A stretch of DNA of 14,102 nucleotides from an uncultured Oscillospiraceae bacterium. GTDB lineage: Bacteria > Bacillota > Clostridia > Oscillospirales > Acutalibacteraceae. Of the stretch, positions 1 to 7,448 are shown piece after piece. Numbering within the stretch: position 1 is the first letter of the stretch; each line of letters starts with the position of its first letter. The notes beneath the pieces are model-generated. The model did no database searches, was not told the origin of the DNA, and worked only from the letters and a program-made list of their open reading frames with translations. The position numbers and the translations under genes are program-made. Location of the stretch: contig CAJJPG010000038.1 in NCBI GenBank assembly GCA_905193585.1, positions 1 to 14,102 on the forward strand, given 5' to 3'.

Positions 1-395
1 ATGCCCATTTTATAGCCGAGGGCGTTAAGCTGCGCGTTAAACTCCTGCATAATGCCAAGCAGTTCGGCATTTGAAATTTTACGCCAGTCAAGCCCTTTTG
101 TATTCTCTACGTCTATATATACGGGCGCGTTTATTTTCTTGCCGTTAAGCAGTCTTTTTATATGTGCAATTTCCTTTGCGATCTTCGCCTTGTTCACGGC
201 ATATGAGAAGAAATACACCGCGAACGGTATTCCCAGCCTTACACACTCGGCATAATTCCGCTCAAACTGCTTATCGTCCTGCGAGGTTATGTCGTCGCCC
301 AGCCCCATGCGCAGTATGGCAAAATCTATTTGCGGTTTCACCCTTTCCCAGTTTATGCTGCCTTGATAATGTGATACGTCTATTCCTTTTAACAT
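1..395 (-). CDS. GH25 family lysozyme (phage-type endolysin), 3' end cut by window
   Basis: Peptidoglycan hydrolase of glycoside hydrolase family 25 (Chalaropsis-type muramidase), which cuts the MurNAc-GlcNAc bond. About 131 N-terminal residues are visible; the rest lies left of the window. The start reads MLKGIDVSHYQGSINWERVK, the GH25 hallmark with the conserved Asp of GIDVS at residue 6. Next come DFAILRMG and the strand-end motif VYIDVEN near residues 99-105, whose Asp and Glu are the family's catalytic acids. The ATG has a perfect SD (AAAGGAG, 8 nt spacing) that overlaps the stop of the holin-like gene 13 nt upstream. There is no signal peptide, so export probably depends on a holin, as in phage or phage-tail lysis modules; that is inference. 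A non-phage GH25 autolysin is less likely given its neighbour. The C-terminal cell-wall binding part, if any, is not visible. Confidence 0.92.
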   Translation of the reverse strand, partial: MLKGIDVSHYQGSINWERVKPQIDFAILRMGLGDDITSQDDKQFERNYAECVRLGIPFAVYFFSYAVNKAKIAKEIAHIKRLLNGKKINAPVYIDVENTKGLDWRKISNAELLGIMQEFNAQLNALGYKMG

Positions 396-408
396 TATAT
401 TATCTCCT

Positions 409-723
409 TTACTTTAATATTAGCGCCGCCACCGCGCCTAAAATTGCTCCGATAATTCCGGTCGTAATACACCCTATTATCAGTCTTTTGTAGTACCGCA
501 TATCCTCCGCCGGGGTCTGCTCTACAAATGCAAGCCGTTTATCAATGCTGTCCACCTTTTTTGCGGTGTTTTCGGTCTGCATGGCAATCTTTTCCACCGC
601 GGTGGTAAGCCTGCGAATATCGCGGACATCACCCTTAATTTCATCAAGCTGATGAAAAATATTGCGCTCGTTGGCTTCGAGCGTACTTATTCTGCCGCTT
701 ATGTTCTCTTCCGTTGTAATCAC
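409..723 (-). CDS. XhlA/holin-like protein: coiled coil plus C-terminal membrane segment
   Basis: Protein of 104 residues with a long charged heptad-like region (about residues 5-72, LEANERNIFHQLDEIKGDV onward) and one hydrophobic C-terminal segment (about 80-103, IIGCITTGIIGAILGAVAALIL). This architecture matches XhlA-type haemolysin/holin-associated proteins of phages and PBSX-like elements, which help the lysin reach the wall. The match rests on architecture and neighbourhood, not on a diagnostic motif. It sits directly upstream of the GH25 lysozyme and shares bases with the lysozyme's ribosome binding site, so the two are surely co-expressed. The only in-frame start is a GTG, directly abutted by an AGGGGG run with almost no spacing, which is unusual. 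An in-frame stop lies at about 781-783, so the gene cannot begin much further upstream. A generic phage tail-module membrane protein remains possible. Confidence 0.7.
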   Translation of the reverse strand: MITTEENISGRISTLEANERNIFHQLDEIKGDVRDIRRLTTAVEKIAMQTENTAKKVDSIDKRLAFVEQTPAEDMRYYKRLIIGCITTGIIGAILGAVAALILK

Positions 724-791
724 CCCCCTGCTGTGGGGTAAGTATAAAGCAACCCAAACCCGCCATTCACCGACAAATCTTCAAAAGGCAA

Positions 792-834
792 AAAATAACC
801 GGGTACTCCACTTGGCGGGAGACCCGGTTATTTT
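792..834. terminator. Bidirectional intrinsic terminator between lacZ and the lysis cassette
   Basis: A 13-bp perfect stem (AAAATAACCGGGT at 792-804 pairing with 822-834) can be extended inward by CTCC/GGAG (806-809 with 818-821) past one bulged A. Leftward RNA ends in UUAUUUUUU and rightward RNA in UUAUUUUGUUUU, so it can work both ways. It would end the lacZ transcript and insulate the phage-type genes to the left. Confidence 0.85.
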
Positions 835-837
835 GTT

Positions 838-984
838 TTACCTGCCCACGGGCAATGTATTTTTTATTTGTTTCGGAATTTTAATGAATATTGCAAGAAA
901 AATGCTCGGAACGGCTATAAATGCCAACAGCAACGCTCCGCCCGCTGCCAAAGCGGGAAACTGAAGCAGCGGTGAAACCAGCAC
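838..984 (-). CDS. Possible small membrane peptide downstream of lacZ
   Basis: Not recognised. Past the lacZ stop codon the same reading frame stays open for 66 codons, to a TAA at 838-840 beside the terminator. The encoded stretch contains a clear membrane-like segment (PALAAGGALLLAFIAVPSIF onward) followed by a basic tail (KIPKQIKNTLPVGR). The coordinates given use an in-frame GTG at 982-984, preceded by a weak AGG, which yields 48 residues. No good Shine-Dalgarno is visible, so the start is uncertain. It could be a small membrane protein co-transcribed with lacZ, a remnant of a decayed membrane protein gene, or chance. The opposite strand also reads as a short hydrophobic frame, which weakens the case. 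Confidence 0.25.
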   Translation of the reverse strand: MLVSPLLQFPALAAGGALLLAFIAVPSIFLAIFIKIPKQIKNTLPVGR

Positions 985-1038
985 AAACCTACAGAAAACT
1001 CCGTTTTCATTTCTGTCGATTTGTTTTAAAAATTGATA

Positions 1039-3873
1039 TTATATAAGTTTCATTGTAAATGCGAATGAAATATGCTTTTCATCCAAACGATACTTTTTAT
1101 CAAGCTCGGGGCCGCACGAAGCGGAGCCAATGCCCGAAACCTTGTAATCGATTCTTATATGCGTAGCGTCGGGCTCGGCTATTTCATCGGTATGTTCAGC
1201 CGCCGTCAGCTGCTCTATGCTGTGCGACAAAACGCATATTTCCATTTTGTCCTCTGCCTCAAAGCGCAGCTTATCCGAAACCTCAAGCCATTTGCAATCG
1301 GTGTGGTTGCCGTGCTCCTGCGGGCGGACGTAATTCACATACTCGCTGCCTGCGTCAGACGAATGAACGGCTACTATGCCGTGGTTGGTCATATCGCGGT
1401 AGCTTTCAAGCGGACCGTTTCCGAAATATTTAAACTTACCGTAAGTCAAGGGCATAGTTAATTCAAAACCTAAGCGCGGCAGCCAAATAACATTTTCGCG
1501 AATATCGCCGCAAAGCTCGGTTTTAACGCTGCCGTCGGCAAAAAACTCGTAATTAAGCGTGTATTTAAAGAAGGGCAGGTGCGAAACACCGGCAGACGAC
1601 ATATTAAACGACGCCCTATTGCCCTGTATTTCAGCGGAATAAACCTTATTGAACGCACAGTCGAAATTTTCGCCCTGCCAGATATTCGTTCTGTCCCAAA
1701 GCGCCTTGACGTTTCGGTCGTTATCGGTAGTGGCGCGGAAATAGGAAAGCTTCATAGGCTTTGTGAGTAATTCCTCGCCGTTTCTTACAATGCTTTCAAA
1801 AAATCCCGTCTGCTTTGAAAGCACATAGCAAAAGCCTTCGCCCTCTGCTGTAATTTCAAACTCCGTCTCGGTAACCTCCAGCGGCTCGGCGGTAATTTCT
1901 TCCTTTATTTTCTCGGTAGGAATTTCCACCTGTAATCTGCCCACCTCGCTGCCTTCAAGGTCGGTCATTTTAACGGTTATATAGCAGCCTAAGCGGCTTT
2001 TTTCGGGCAGTGACACCGCAGGTGCCAGCACAAAGGTCTCGCCCGGGCGTGTATTAAGCCTTACTATTTTCTTTTCTAAGCTTTCTTCGTCCGCCGTTAT
2101 TTCGTATTCAAAGGAATACCCGTCAAACGAGGTAAAATCAAAGCAGTTTTTAAGCTGCAATGCCCCGTTTTCCCACTTGATGCGGAAAGGCGCGTATGTA
2201 TTTTTTATTTCAAGCGTGCCCGCCTTAAAGCTGCGGTCGGCAAATACCATACCGTCACAGCAGAAATTACCGTCGTTAGTAAGCTCGCCCTCAAAGTCGC
2301 CGCCGTATTTCTGAACCCCGTTTTCCAGAAAGACATGATCCGCCCATTCCCAAACGCATCCGCCTATCAGGTTTTTGTGCTTGTAAATTTCTTCCCAGTA
2401 ATCCCAAATTCCGCCGGGGCCGTTGCCCATGGCATGCGCATACTCGCACATAAACACGGGTTGATTTATTTTTTCATCCGCTGCGGTGTTGCAAAGTGCT
2501 TCAACGCTCGGGTACATCCATGAGAAAATATCGGTATTATCGGGTGTGCCCTTGCGGGACGCGTCCTCACAGTGTGCAAGACGCATATCGTCGCGGCTTT
2601 TTACCCACTCAATCATATCGTGCTGATTTTTTCCAAAGCCGCTCTCGTTGCCTGTAGACCATATAATTATGCTCGTGTGTATTTTATCGCGTTCATAGGC
2701 GCGCTCCATACGCTCTAAAAATTCCTTATGCCACATATCGTTCGCACACGGCCATATTGTATCGTCCACATCATAGCCGTAGCCTACATTGGCATATCTG
2801 CGCACAAAGCCGTGCGTTTCAATATCCGTCTCAAGAATAACGTACAGCCCCAATTCATCGCAATAATCAAGAAACTCGGGCGACGGCGGGTAGTGCGAGG
2901 TTCTTACGCAGTTTATGTTAAGCCGTTTCATCAGCTTTAAATCGCGCAGAATATCCGCGCTGCTCATAGTCCAGCCCTTTTCGGGGTCGGTATCGTGGTG
3001 GTTTACGCCTTTAAGCTTAACGGTTTTTCCGTTTATAAGCAGCTCGTTATCGGCAGATATTGCAATTGTTCTGAAGCCTACGCGTCGTGTTATTGTTTCG
3101 CCCTCGGTGTAAAGCTTTACGGTGTAAAGCTCAGGGTTCTCGGCAGTCCATAGCCTCGGCTCGGGCACGCTGAACACAACCCTGCCGTTTAATGAATTTT
3201 GCCTTTCAAGCAGCTGCTCGCCATCGTAAAGTTCGGCGGAATACTCTGCGTCGGCTATGCACGAAATACTGTTATCCCGCGCCTTTATATCAATATCAAA
3301 AAGATGCCCGTGCGGGCGGGAAAGTATGTAAACATCCCTGAAAATGCCGTTATAACGGAAAGCGTCCTGATCCTCAAGGTAGCTGCCGCAGCACCATTTG
3401 CGCACATTCACCCTGACGGTATTTGTACCCGAGCTTACAAACCCGGTAATATCAAACTCGCTCATAAGGTGGCTGCCCTCGGTAAATCCCACATACTTAC
3501 CGTTTATATAAACCTCGGCAACAGAGGAAACGCCCTCGAAAACCAAATATGTATCAAGGCTGCCGTCGGTCAGCTCAAAGCTGCGCTCGTAAACGCCCAT
3601 AGGGTTAATATCGGGCACATAGGGCGGGTCGCAGGGGTAAGGATAATTTATATTTGTATAATTGGGCTTTTCATAGCCCTTTGCCTGCCAGCAGGAGGGC
3701 ACTTTAATAGTTTCCCATTCCTCTATATTACCTGCCTTATCGCCGTTTTCAAAAAAAGCAAAGCGCCACTCGCCGTTAAGCGGGCGGAAAACGCCCTCAC
3801 CCTCGGGAATATACCAGCTGCGGGCTTTAAGCCTGTTTTCACTGGTTTTTTGCGGATTTTCATAAATGCGCAT
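1039..3873 (-). CDS. lacZ: Beta-galactosidase, glycoside hydrolase family 2 (LacZ type)
   Basis: Retaining beta-galactosidase of 944 residues, near the usual length of about 1,000 for long LacZ enzymes. It would hydrolyse lactose and other beta-galactosides in the cytoplasm, since there is no signal peptide. Order of domains: sugar-binding jelly roll (about 30-185, with NGEWRFAFFENGD and VYINGKYVGF), immunoglobulin-like domain (about 190-280), TIM barrel (about 285-580), then the C-terminal beta-sandwich typical of LacZ (about 670-944). Visible active-site motifs are GVNHHD at 289-294, the acid/base Glu410 in IIIWSTGNESG, and the nucleophile Glu477 in PVFMCEYAHAMGN. The ATG has a GAGGTG-type binding site 5 nt upstream. 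A strong promoter lies just upstream, overlapping the mscS stop. No sugar transporter or regulator is adjacent, so uptake must be encoded elsewhere. The true substrate could be a host-glycan or plant beta-galactoside rather than lactose. Confidence 0.96.
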   Translation of the reverse strand: MRIYENPQKTSENRLKARSWYIPEGEGVFRPLNGEWRFAFFENGDKAGNIEEWETIKVPSCWQAKGYEKPNYTNINYPYPCDPPYVPDINPMGVYERSFELTDGSLDTYLVFEGVSSVAEVYINGKYVGFTEGSHLMSEFDITGFVSSGTNTVRVNVRKWCCGSYLEDQDAFRYNGIFRDVYILSRPHGHLFDIDIKARDNSISCIADAEYSAELYDGEQLLERQNSLNGRVVFSVPEPRLWTAENPELYTVKLYTEGETITRRVGFRTIAISADNELLINGKTVKLKGVNHHDTDPEKGWTMSSADILRDLKLMKRLNINCVRTSHYPPSPEFLDYCDELGLYVILETDIETHGFVRRYANVGYGYDVDDTIWPCANDMWHKEFLERMERAYERDKIHTSIIIWSTGNESGFGKNQHDMIEWVKSRDDMRLAHCEDASRKGTPDNTDIFSWMYPSVEALCNTAADEKINQPVFMCEYAHAMGNGPGGIWDYWEEIYKHKNLIGGCVWEWADHVFLENGVQKYGGDFEGELTNDGNFCCDGMVFADRSFKAGTLEIKNTYAPFRIKWENGALQLKNCFDFTSFDGYSFEYEITADEESLEKKIVRLNTRPGETFVLAPAVSLPEKSRLGCYITVKMTDLEGSEVGRLQVEIPTEKIKEEITAEPLEVTETEFEITAEGEGFCYVLSKQTGFFESIVRNGEELLTKPMKLSYFRATTDNDRNVKALWDRTNIWQGENFDCAFNKVYSAEIQGNRASFNMSSAGVSHLPFFKYTLNYEFFADGSVKTELCGDIRENVIWLPRLGFELTMPLTYGKFKYFGNGPLESYRDMTNHGIVAVHSSDAGSEYVNYVRPQEHGNHTDCKWLEVSDKLRFEAEDKMEICVLSHSIEQLTAAEHTDEIAEPDATHIRIDYKVSGIGSASCGPELDKKYRLDEKHISFAFTMKLI

Positions 3874-3905
3874 AACACACCTCGTAGGTAAAAATTAACA
3901 TATCT

Positions 3906-3934
3906 AATATAAGTCAAAAACTATGTTTTGTCAA
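3906..3934 (-). promoter_or_regulatory. lacZ promoter overlapping the mscS stop codon
   Basis: Reading leftward: TTGACA at 3929-3934, a 17-bp spacer, then TATATT at 3906-3911. This is a near-consensus sigma-A promoter that would start transcription near 3899, leaving a leader of about 26 nt. The -35 box includes the TGA stop codon of mscS (3931-3933). No terminator hairpin lies between mscS and lacZ. Confidence 0.75.
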
Positions 3935-4731
3935 TCATTTTTTATATGAACGTCAAGCTGATTGTAGGGTATTGATATTCCGTTTTTATCAAACGCCGCG
4001 CGCATTTCCTCGCGCAACCTGAAAGATAGCGGAAGATAATCTGACGTTTTGCACCACACCTGCGCCGTAAAATCAACCGAGCTTGCGGCGTATTCGGTAA
4101 TTCCCACAAAGGGTGCGGGGTCTTTTAAAACGGCGTGGTTTGCAAGCACAGTATCGGTAATAACGCGCTTTACCGCTTCGGTATCGTTATCGTAGCTTAC
4201 CGAGAAAGTAAGGTCAAGGCGGCGCGTTTCCTCGCTTGAATAATCCACAACCTGACTGTTCACAACAATGCTGTTGGGTATTACAACGTGGCGGTTATCA
4301 ATCGTTTTAAGCACGGTGTGCATCATATCAATCTGCACAACGTTGCCGCTTTCGCCGTTTATGCAAACGTAATCGCCCGTTTGGAAGCGGCGGGTGAGCA
4401 ATAGAATTATTCCGCCCGCTATACTGCTCAGCGAATCCTTTAGCGCTAATGCCACCGCAACCGCCGCAGCTGAAAGCGCCGCTAAAAGCCCCGCGGTGGA
4501 AATTCCAAGAGTGCTCAGCGCCGAGAGAATAATTATAATATGAAGCGTTATATTTACCGCTTTTTTAAGAAATTTTTCAAGTGAAATATCAATGTTTAGC
4601 TTTTTAAGGGATTTCTTCATCAGCTTTATTAAAAAAAGCGTGAGATAATGCCCAGCAACCAATATTATTAACGCCTTTAAAACGGTAATGCCCATAGAAA
4701 TAAGTTTATCGGCAGAAAAATCAAGATTCAT
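3931..4731 (-). CDS. mscS: Small-conductance mechanosensitive channel (MscS family)
   Basis: Protein of 266 residues, close to E. coli MscS (286). It forms a membrane channel that opens under tension and releases solutes after osmotic downshock. Three membrane segments are visible: about 12-36, 58-80 and the pore-lining Gly/Ala-rich helix 81-113 (GLLAALSAAAVAVALALKDS then GGIILLLTRRF). The cytoplasmic beta domain follows, with GDYVCINGESGNVVQI, the IPNS motif at 151-154 and the family's C-terminal signature IPYNQLDVHI at 254-263. Its ATG overlaps the ribF stop as ATGA, so translation is probably coupled to ribF. It is the last gene of the nusA operon here, a place where rpsO or other translation genes often stand in relatives. 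Nothing looks truncated. Confidence 0.95.
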   Translation of the reverse strand: MNLDFSADKLISMGITVLKALIILVAGHYLTLFLIKLMKKSLKKLNIDISLEKFLKKAVNITLHIIIILSALSTLGISTAGLLAALSAAAVAVALALKDSLSSIAGGIILLLTRRFQTGDYVCINGESGNVVQIDMMHTVLKTIDNRHVVIPNSIVVNSQVVDYSSEETRRLDLTFSVSYDNDTEAVKRVITDTVLANHAVLKDPAPFVGITEYAASSVDFTAQVWCKTSDYLPLSFRLREEMRAAFDKNGISIPYNQLDVHIKND

Positions 4732-5570
4732 TTTTCAAGCTCCTTTAAATCGGCGTTTATTTGCGCTTTAAGCTCCGAAACGGACGAAAACTTAACCTCT
4801 CCCCTTACAAACCTGCGTGGAGAAACCGTAACGGTATCGCCGTAAATATCGCCCGAAAAGCCCTTAATAAACGTCTCGCTTATAATATAATCGGTTTTAA
4901 AGGTGGGGCGCACGCCTATATCGGTAATGCCGTCGTACTCGCGCCCGTCCACCGTAACGCGGGATACATACACCCCGAATTTCGGCGGTAAAAGGCATTG
5001 CGGGTAGCGCTGATTAACCGTGGGAAAACCGAGCGTTCTGCCACGTTTATCGCCGCTTATAACCTCGGCGATATATGAAAAAGGTTTATACAGCAATCGG
5101 TTTGCCTTTTCGGTCTCGCCGCTTTGCAAAAGGCGCCTTATTTCGGTTGATGATACGGTCTCGCCGTTTTCGGTTACGGGTTCGCTGCATTTAAGGGTAA
5201 TGCCGCGCTCATTGCAAAACCTTTCAAGCAAATTTTTATCCCCCGCGGCGTTTTTGCCGAAACGGTAGTTAAAGCCGCAGGAAATTAAGTCGGGTGAAAA
5301 TTTATCAGTTAAAAACTTTAAAAAATCTTCGGGTGGCATCGTGCGCACCTTTTCAAAATCAAGGGTGAAAATCTCGTCAATACCAAGGTCTTTAAGCGCG
5401 GTTTCCTTATCCTGCGGCAGCATTAGCGCCAGCGGTTTGCCCGTTATAAGCGCTTTCGGCGGAAGCGGGAAGATAACCGCAATTTTTTTGCAGCCGCCCG
5501 GTAGGCTTAAAACCTCGCGGTGCCCCTTGTGCAGACCGTCAAACGTACCCAAAGCCAATGCGGTTTTCAT
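4728..5570 (-). CDS. ribF: Bifunctional riboflavin kinase / FAD synthetase
   Basis: Converts riboflavin to FMN and then FMN to FAD in the cytoplasm. It has 280 residues with the chosen start. The N-terminal nucleotidyltransferase domain shows GTFDGLHKGH (8-17), GFNYRFGKNAAGD (99-111) and SSTEIRR (140-146). The C-terminal kinase domain shows GRTLGFPTVN (177-186), DIGVRPTF and a conserved Glu in SETFIKGFSGDIYG (about 232), the expected catalytic base. The frame is open 33 nt further upstream, but the ATG at 5568-5570 gives the canonical MKTALALGTFDG start, has GGAGG 10 nt upstream and overlaps the truB stop as ATGA. It also overlaps mscS by 4 nt. Position after truB is standard for the Firmicute nusA operon. 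Confidence 0.96.
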   Translation of the reverse strand: MKTALALGTFDGLHKGHREVLSLPGGCKKIAVIFPLPPKALITGKPLALMLPQDKETALKDLGIDEIFTLDFEKVRTMPPEDFLKFLTDKFSPDLISCGFNYRFGKNAAGDKNLLERFCNERGITLKCSEPVTENGETVSSTEIRRLLQSGETEKANRLLYKPFSYIAEVISGDKRGRTLGFPTVNQRYPQCLLPPKFGVYVSRVTVDGREYDGITDIGVRPTFKTDYIISETFIKGFSGDIYGDTVTVSPRRFVRGEVKFSSVSELKAQINADLKELEK

Positions 5571-6466
5571 CTTTTCATTTCCTCCGGGTAATTTATAATA
5601 CATTTAATGGCAAGCTGCTCCTTTTCGTTTTCGGCAGCGCCTATGCCTAAAAACAGCCCGCCGAATTTCACTCTGAAAAGCTCGTTTTCTTTAGCGTCTG
5701 TAAGTCGCAATCTGTCAAATGCAAGCTTACCGCCGTTGCAAAAGCGCACCGCCTGCTTTTCGGTAACATTTACCTCGCGCAGGTAAGCCACCGCTTTTTC
5801 CTCGCTTGCAATATACTGCGAAATATTTTCTTCCGTAATATCATCAAGCGGTGCGCACTCCGATATATTAAAGCCGCCCGCATATGTGCGGCGCAGCGCC
5901 GAAAGGCACGCACCGCAACCTAAAAATTCGCCTATATCGCGCGCCAACGACCTGATATACGTTCCCTTTGAAACATGCACGTCTATTTTAAAAGTACCGT
6001 CCGTCAAGCCTGAAAGCTTAGAAATTTCAAAAATCTCAACTTCCCTTTCGGGTATTTCGGGCATATCGCCCCGCCGCGCTAAGCGGTACATGGGCACGCC
6101 GTCCTTTTTTAAGGCGCTGTAAGCGGGCGGGCGCTGCTTTATTTTGCCCGCAAAGTGCGAAAGTGCGTCTTCAAGCTCTTTTTCGGTTATATTTACCGCG
6201 CTTTCGGATAAAACGCTGCCCGTTATATCGTCGGTATCGGTAACGGTGCCGAGCTTTATTTCGGCGGTGTAGCGTTTATCGGCGTCAAGCAGCAGACCCG
6301 AGAGCGCCGTAGCCCTGCCCAGCAAAACGGGCAGAACGCCCGTTGCCATGGGGTCAAGCGTGCCTGTGTGCCCCACGCGCTTTTCATGCGCCGCTCTTTT
6401 TACCCGCGCCACCGCGCCGAACGAGGTAATGCCGCCGGGTTTATCGAGTAATATCAGCCCCTGCAT
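5567..6466 (-). CDS. truB: tRNA pseudouridine(55) synthase TruB
   Basis: Isomerises U55 in the T loop of tRNAs to pseudouridine. It has 299 residues with the chosen start. Motifs: MQGLILLDKPGGITSF at the N-terminus; VGHTGTLDPMATGVLPVLLG with the catalytic Asp at residue 38; KQRPPAYSALKKDG; and VSKGTYIRSLARDIGEFLGC followed by LRRTYAGGF. The C-terminal 60 or so residues form the small PUA-like domain. An upstream extension of the frame is Arg/Trp-rich and lies within nrnA; the ATG at 6464-6466 has GGAGG with 6 nt spacing and gives the conserved start, so it was chosen. The first 26 nt overlap the end of nrnA, and the stop overlaps the ribF start. Confidence 0.97.
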   Translation of the reverse strand: MQGLILLDKPGGITSFGAVARVKRAAHEKRVGHTGTLDPMATGVLPVLLGRATALSGLLLDADKRYTAEIKLGTVTDTDDITGSVLSESAVNITEKELEDALSHFAGKIKQRPPAYSALKKDGVPMYRLARRGDMPEIPEREVEIFEISKLSGLTDGTFKIDVHVSKGTYIRSLARDIGEFLGCGACLSALRRTYAGGFNISECAPLDDITEENISQYIASEEKAVAYLREVNVTEKQAVRFCNGGKLAFDRLRLTDAKENELFRVKFGGLFLGIGAAENEKEQLAIKCIINYPEEMKR

Positions 6467-7448
6467 TACATTCCTCCATAGTTTCCTCCACCGCTTTAAG
6501 CACAGCCGCCTTAACTTCATCTAAAGTGCCGTTTACGCTCGCTCCCGCGGCGCCCTTATGACCGCCGCCGCCGAGCTTTCTGCAAATTGCCGAGGCGTCA
6601 AGCGGCGGATATGTGCGGAGAGATACCTTAAACTCCGCGTCATCTGTCTGTTTTACCGTAATTCCGGCAATAACGCCCTCAACACTGCGGGAAATAACGG
6701 CAATGCCCTCAAGCTCGGTTCCGCTGCAACCTGTTTTTTCCTGCATTTCGGCAGTAACCGGCAAAAGTATGCACTTACCGCCGAAATGAAATTCCGAGGC
6801 GTCAAGCACCATTCTTTCAAGCTCTAAAAGCTTACGCGATTTTGTATCAAACATAATGCGGTTAATTTCGGGCGCGTCAATATTATACTCATAAAGCTGC
6901 GACACTATCATATGGGTCTTAGCGGTAACGTTTGAGTATTTAAAGCAGCCCGTATCGGTTGCAATACCCGTGTAAAGCGCCTTTGCGGTAACGTCGTTAA
7001 TGTTTACCTTCATAATGCCGAGCAGCTCATACATACTCTCGGCTGTCGCAGCGGCGTCCGCGTCTAAAAACAAATTCCTTGCAAACCGCACGTTGGAAAT
7101 ATGGTGGTCAATATTAAGGTCCACTATATCCCCGAATTCTTCCTCCAGCCCGCCGAGCAGACGTTTATCCGCCACGTCAACCGCCACAACTGTCGCGTCA
7201 TCGCGGGAAACATGGTCGGTTTGCCTTGCAAAATAGTTATATTTTTCGGGTATAACATCAGGGCAGATAACGCACGCCGCCTTGCCTGTTTCTTTAAGCG
7301 CATAATAAAGCGCATAGGCAGAGCCGAGCGTATCGCCGTCGGGCGAGGCATGAGTCAGAATAATATAATTATCGTGCTTTTGCAGATATTTCGCGGTCTG
7401 CCTGAGGGTAAGCTCGCGGCAGCCGTTTTCCTGTTTATTTTTCTTCAT
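6441..7448 (-). CDS. nrnA: DHH/DHHA1 phosphoesterase, oligoribonuclease/pAp phosphatase (NrnA)
   Basis: DHH-family phosphoesterase of 335 residues. Family members degrade very short RNAs (nanoRNAs) to mononucleotides and dephosphorylate 3'-phosphoadenosine 5'-phosphate (pAp). Metal-binding motifs are complete: HASPDGDTLG (33-42, Asp37 and Asp39), VDVAD (90-94, Asp91), NIDHH (112-116) and GIATDTGCF (161-169, Asp165). The DHHA1 substrate-binding domain ends with GGGGHKGAAG (293-302). The ATG has a GGGGA binding site about 8 nt upstream and overlaps the end of rbfA by 14 nt. Placement between rbfA and truB is common in Clostridia. A cyclic-dinucleotide-degrading DhhP relative is possible, but the length, lack of membrane segments and context favour NrnA. 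Confidence 0.92.
   Translation of the reverse strand: MKKNKQENGCRELTLRQTAKYLQKHDNYIILTHASPDGDTLGSAYALYYALKETGKAACVICPDVIPEKYNYFARQTDHVSRDDATVVAVDVADKRLLGGLEEEFGDIVDLNIDHHISNVRFARNLFLDADAAATAESMYELLGIMKVNINDVTAKALYTGIATDTGCFKYSNVTAKTHMIVSQLYEYNIDAPEINRIMFDTKSRKLLELERMVLDASEFHFGGKCILLPVTAEMQEKTGCSGTELEGIAVISRSVEGVIAGITVKQTDDAEFKVSLRTYPPLDASAICRKLGGGGHKGAAGASVNGTLDEVKAAVLKAVEETMEECNAGADITR

Noticed and set aside
741..746. TATACT as a promoter for the holin-like gene
   Set aside because: No -35 box at acceptable spacing, and the resulting leader would be only about ten bases; too weak to list.
662..964. Plus-strand open frame of 100 codons across the terminator
   Set aside because: It runs through the start of the holin-like gene and a strong hairpin terminator, and has no binding site or conserved motif.
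3199..3891. Plus-strand open frame of 230 codons antisense to lacZ
   Set aside because: It lies wholly opposite a well-supported GH2 enzyme, has no family motif, and reads as the complement of conserved lacZ codons.
3874..3930. A terminator after mscS
   Set aside because: No G/C-rich inverted repeat with a T-run is present in this gap.
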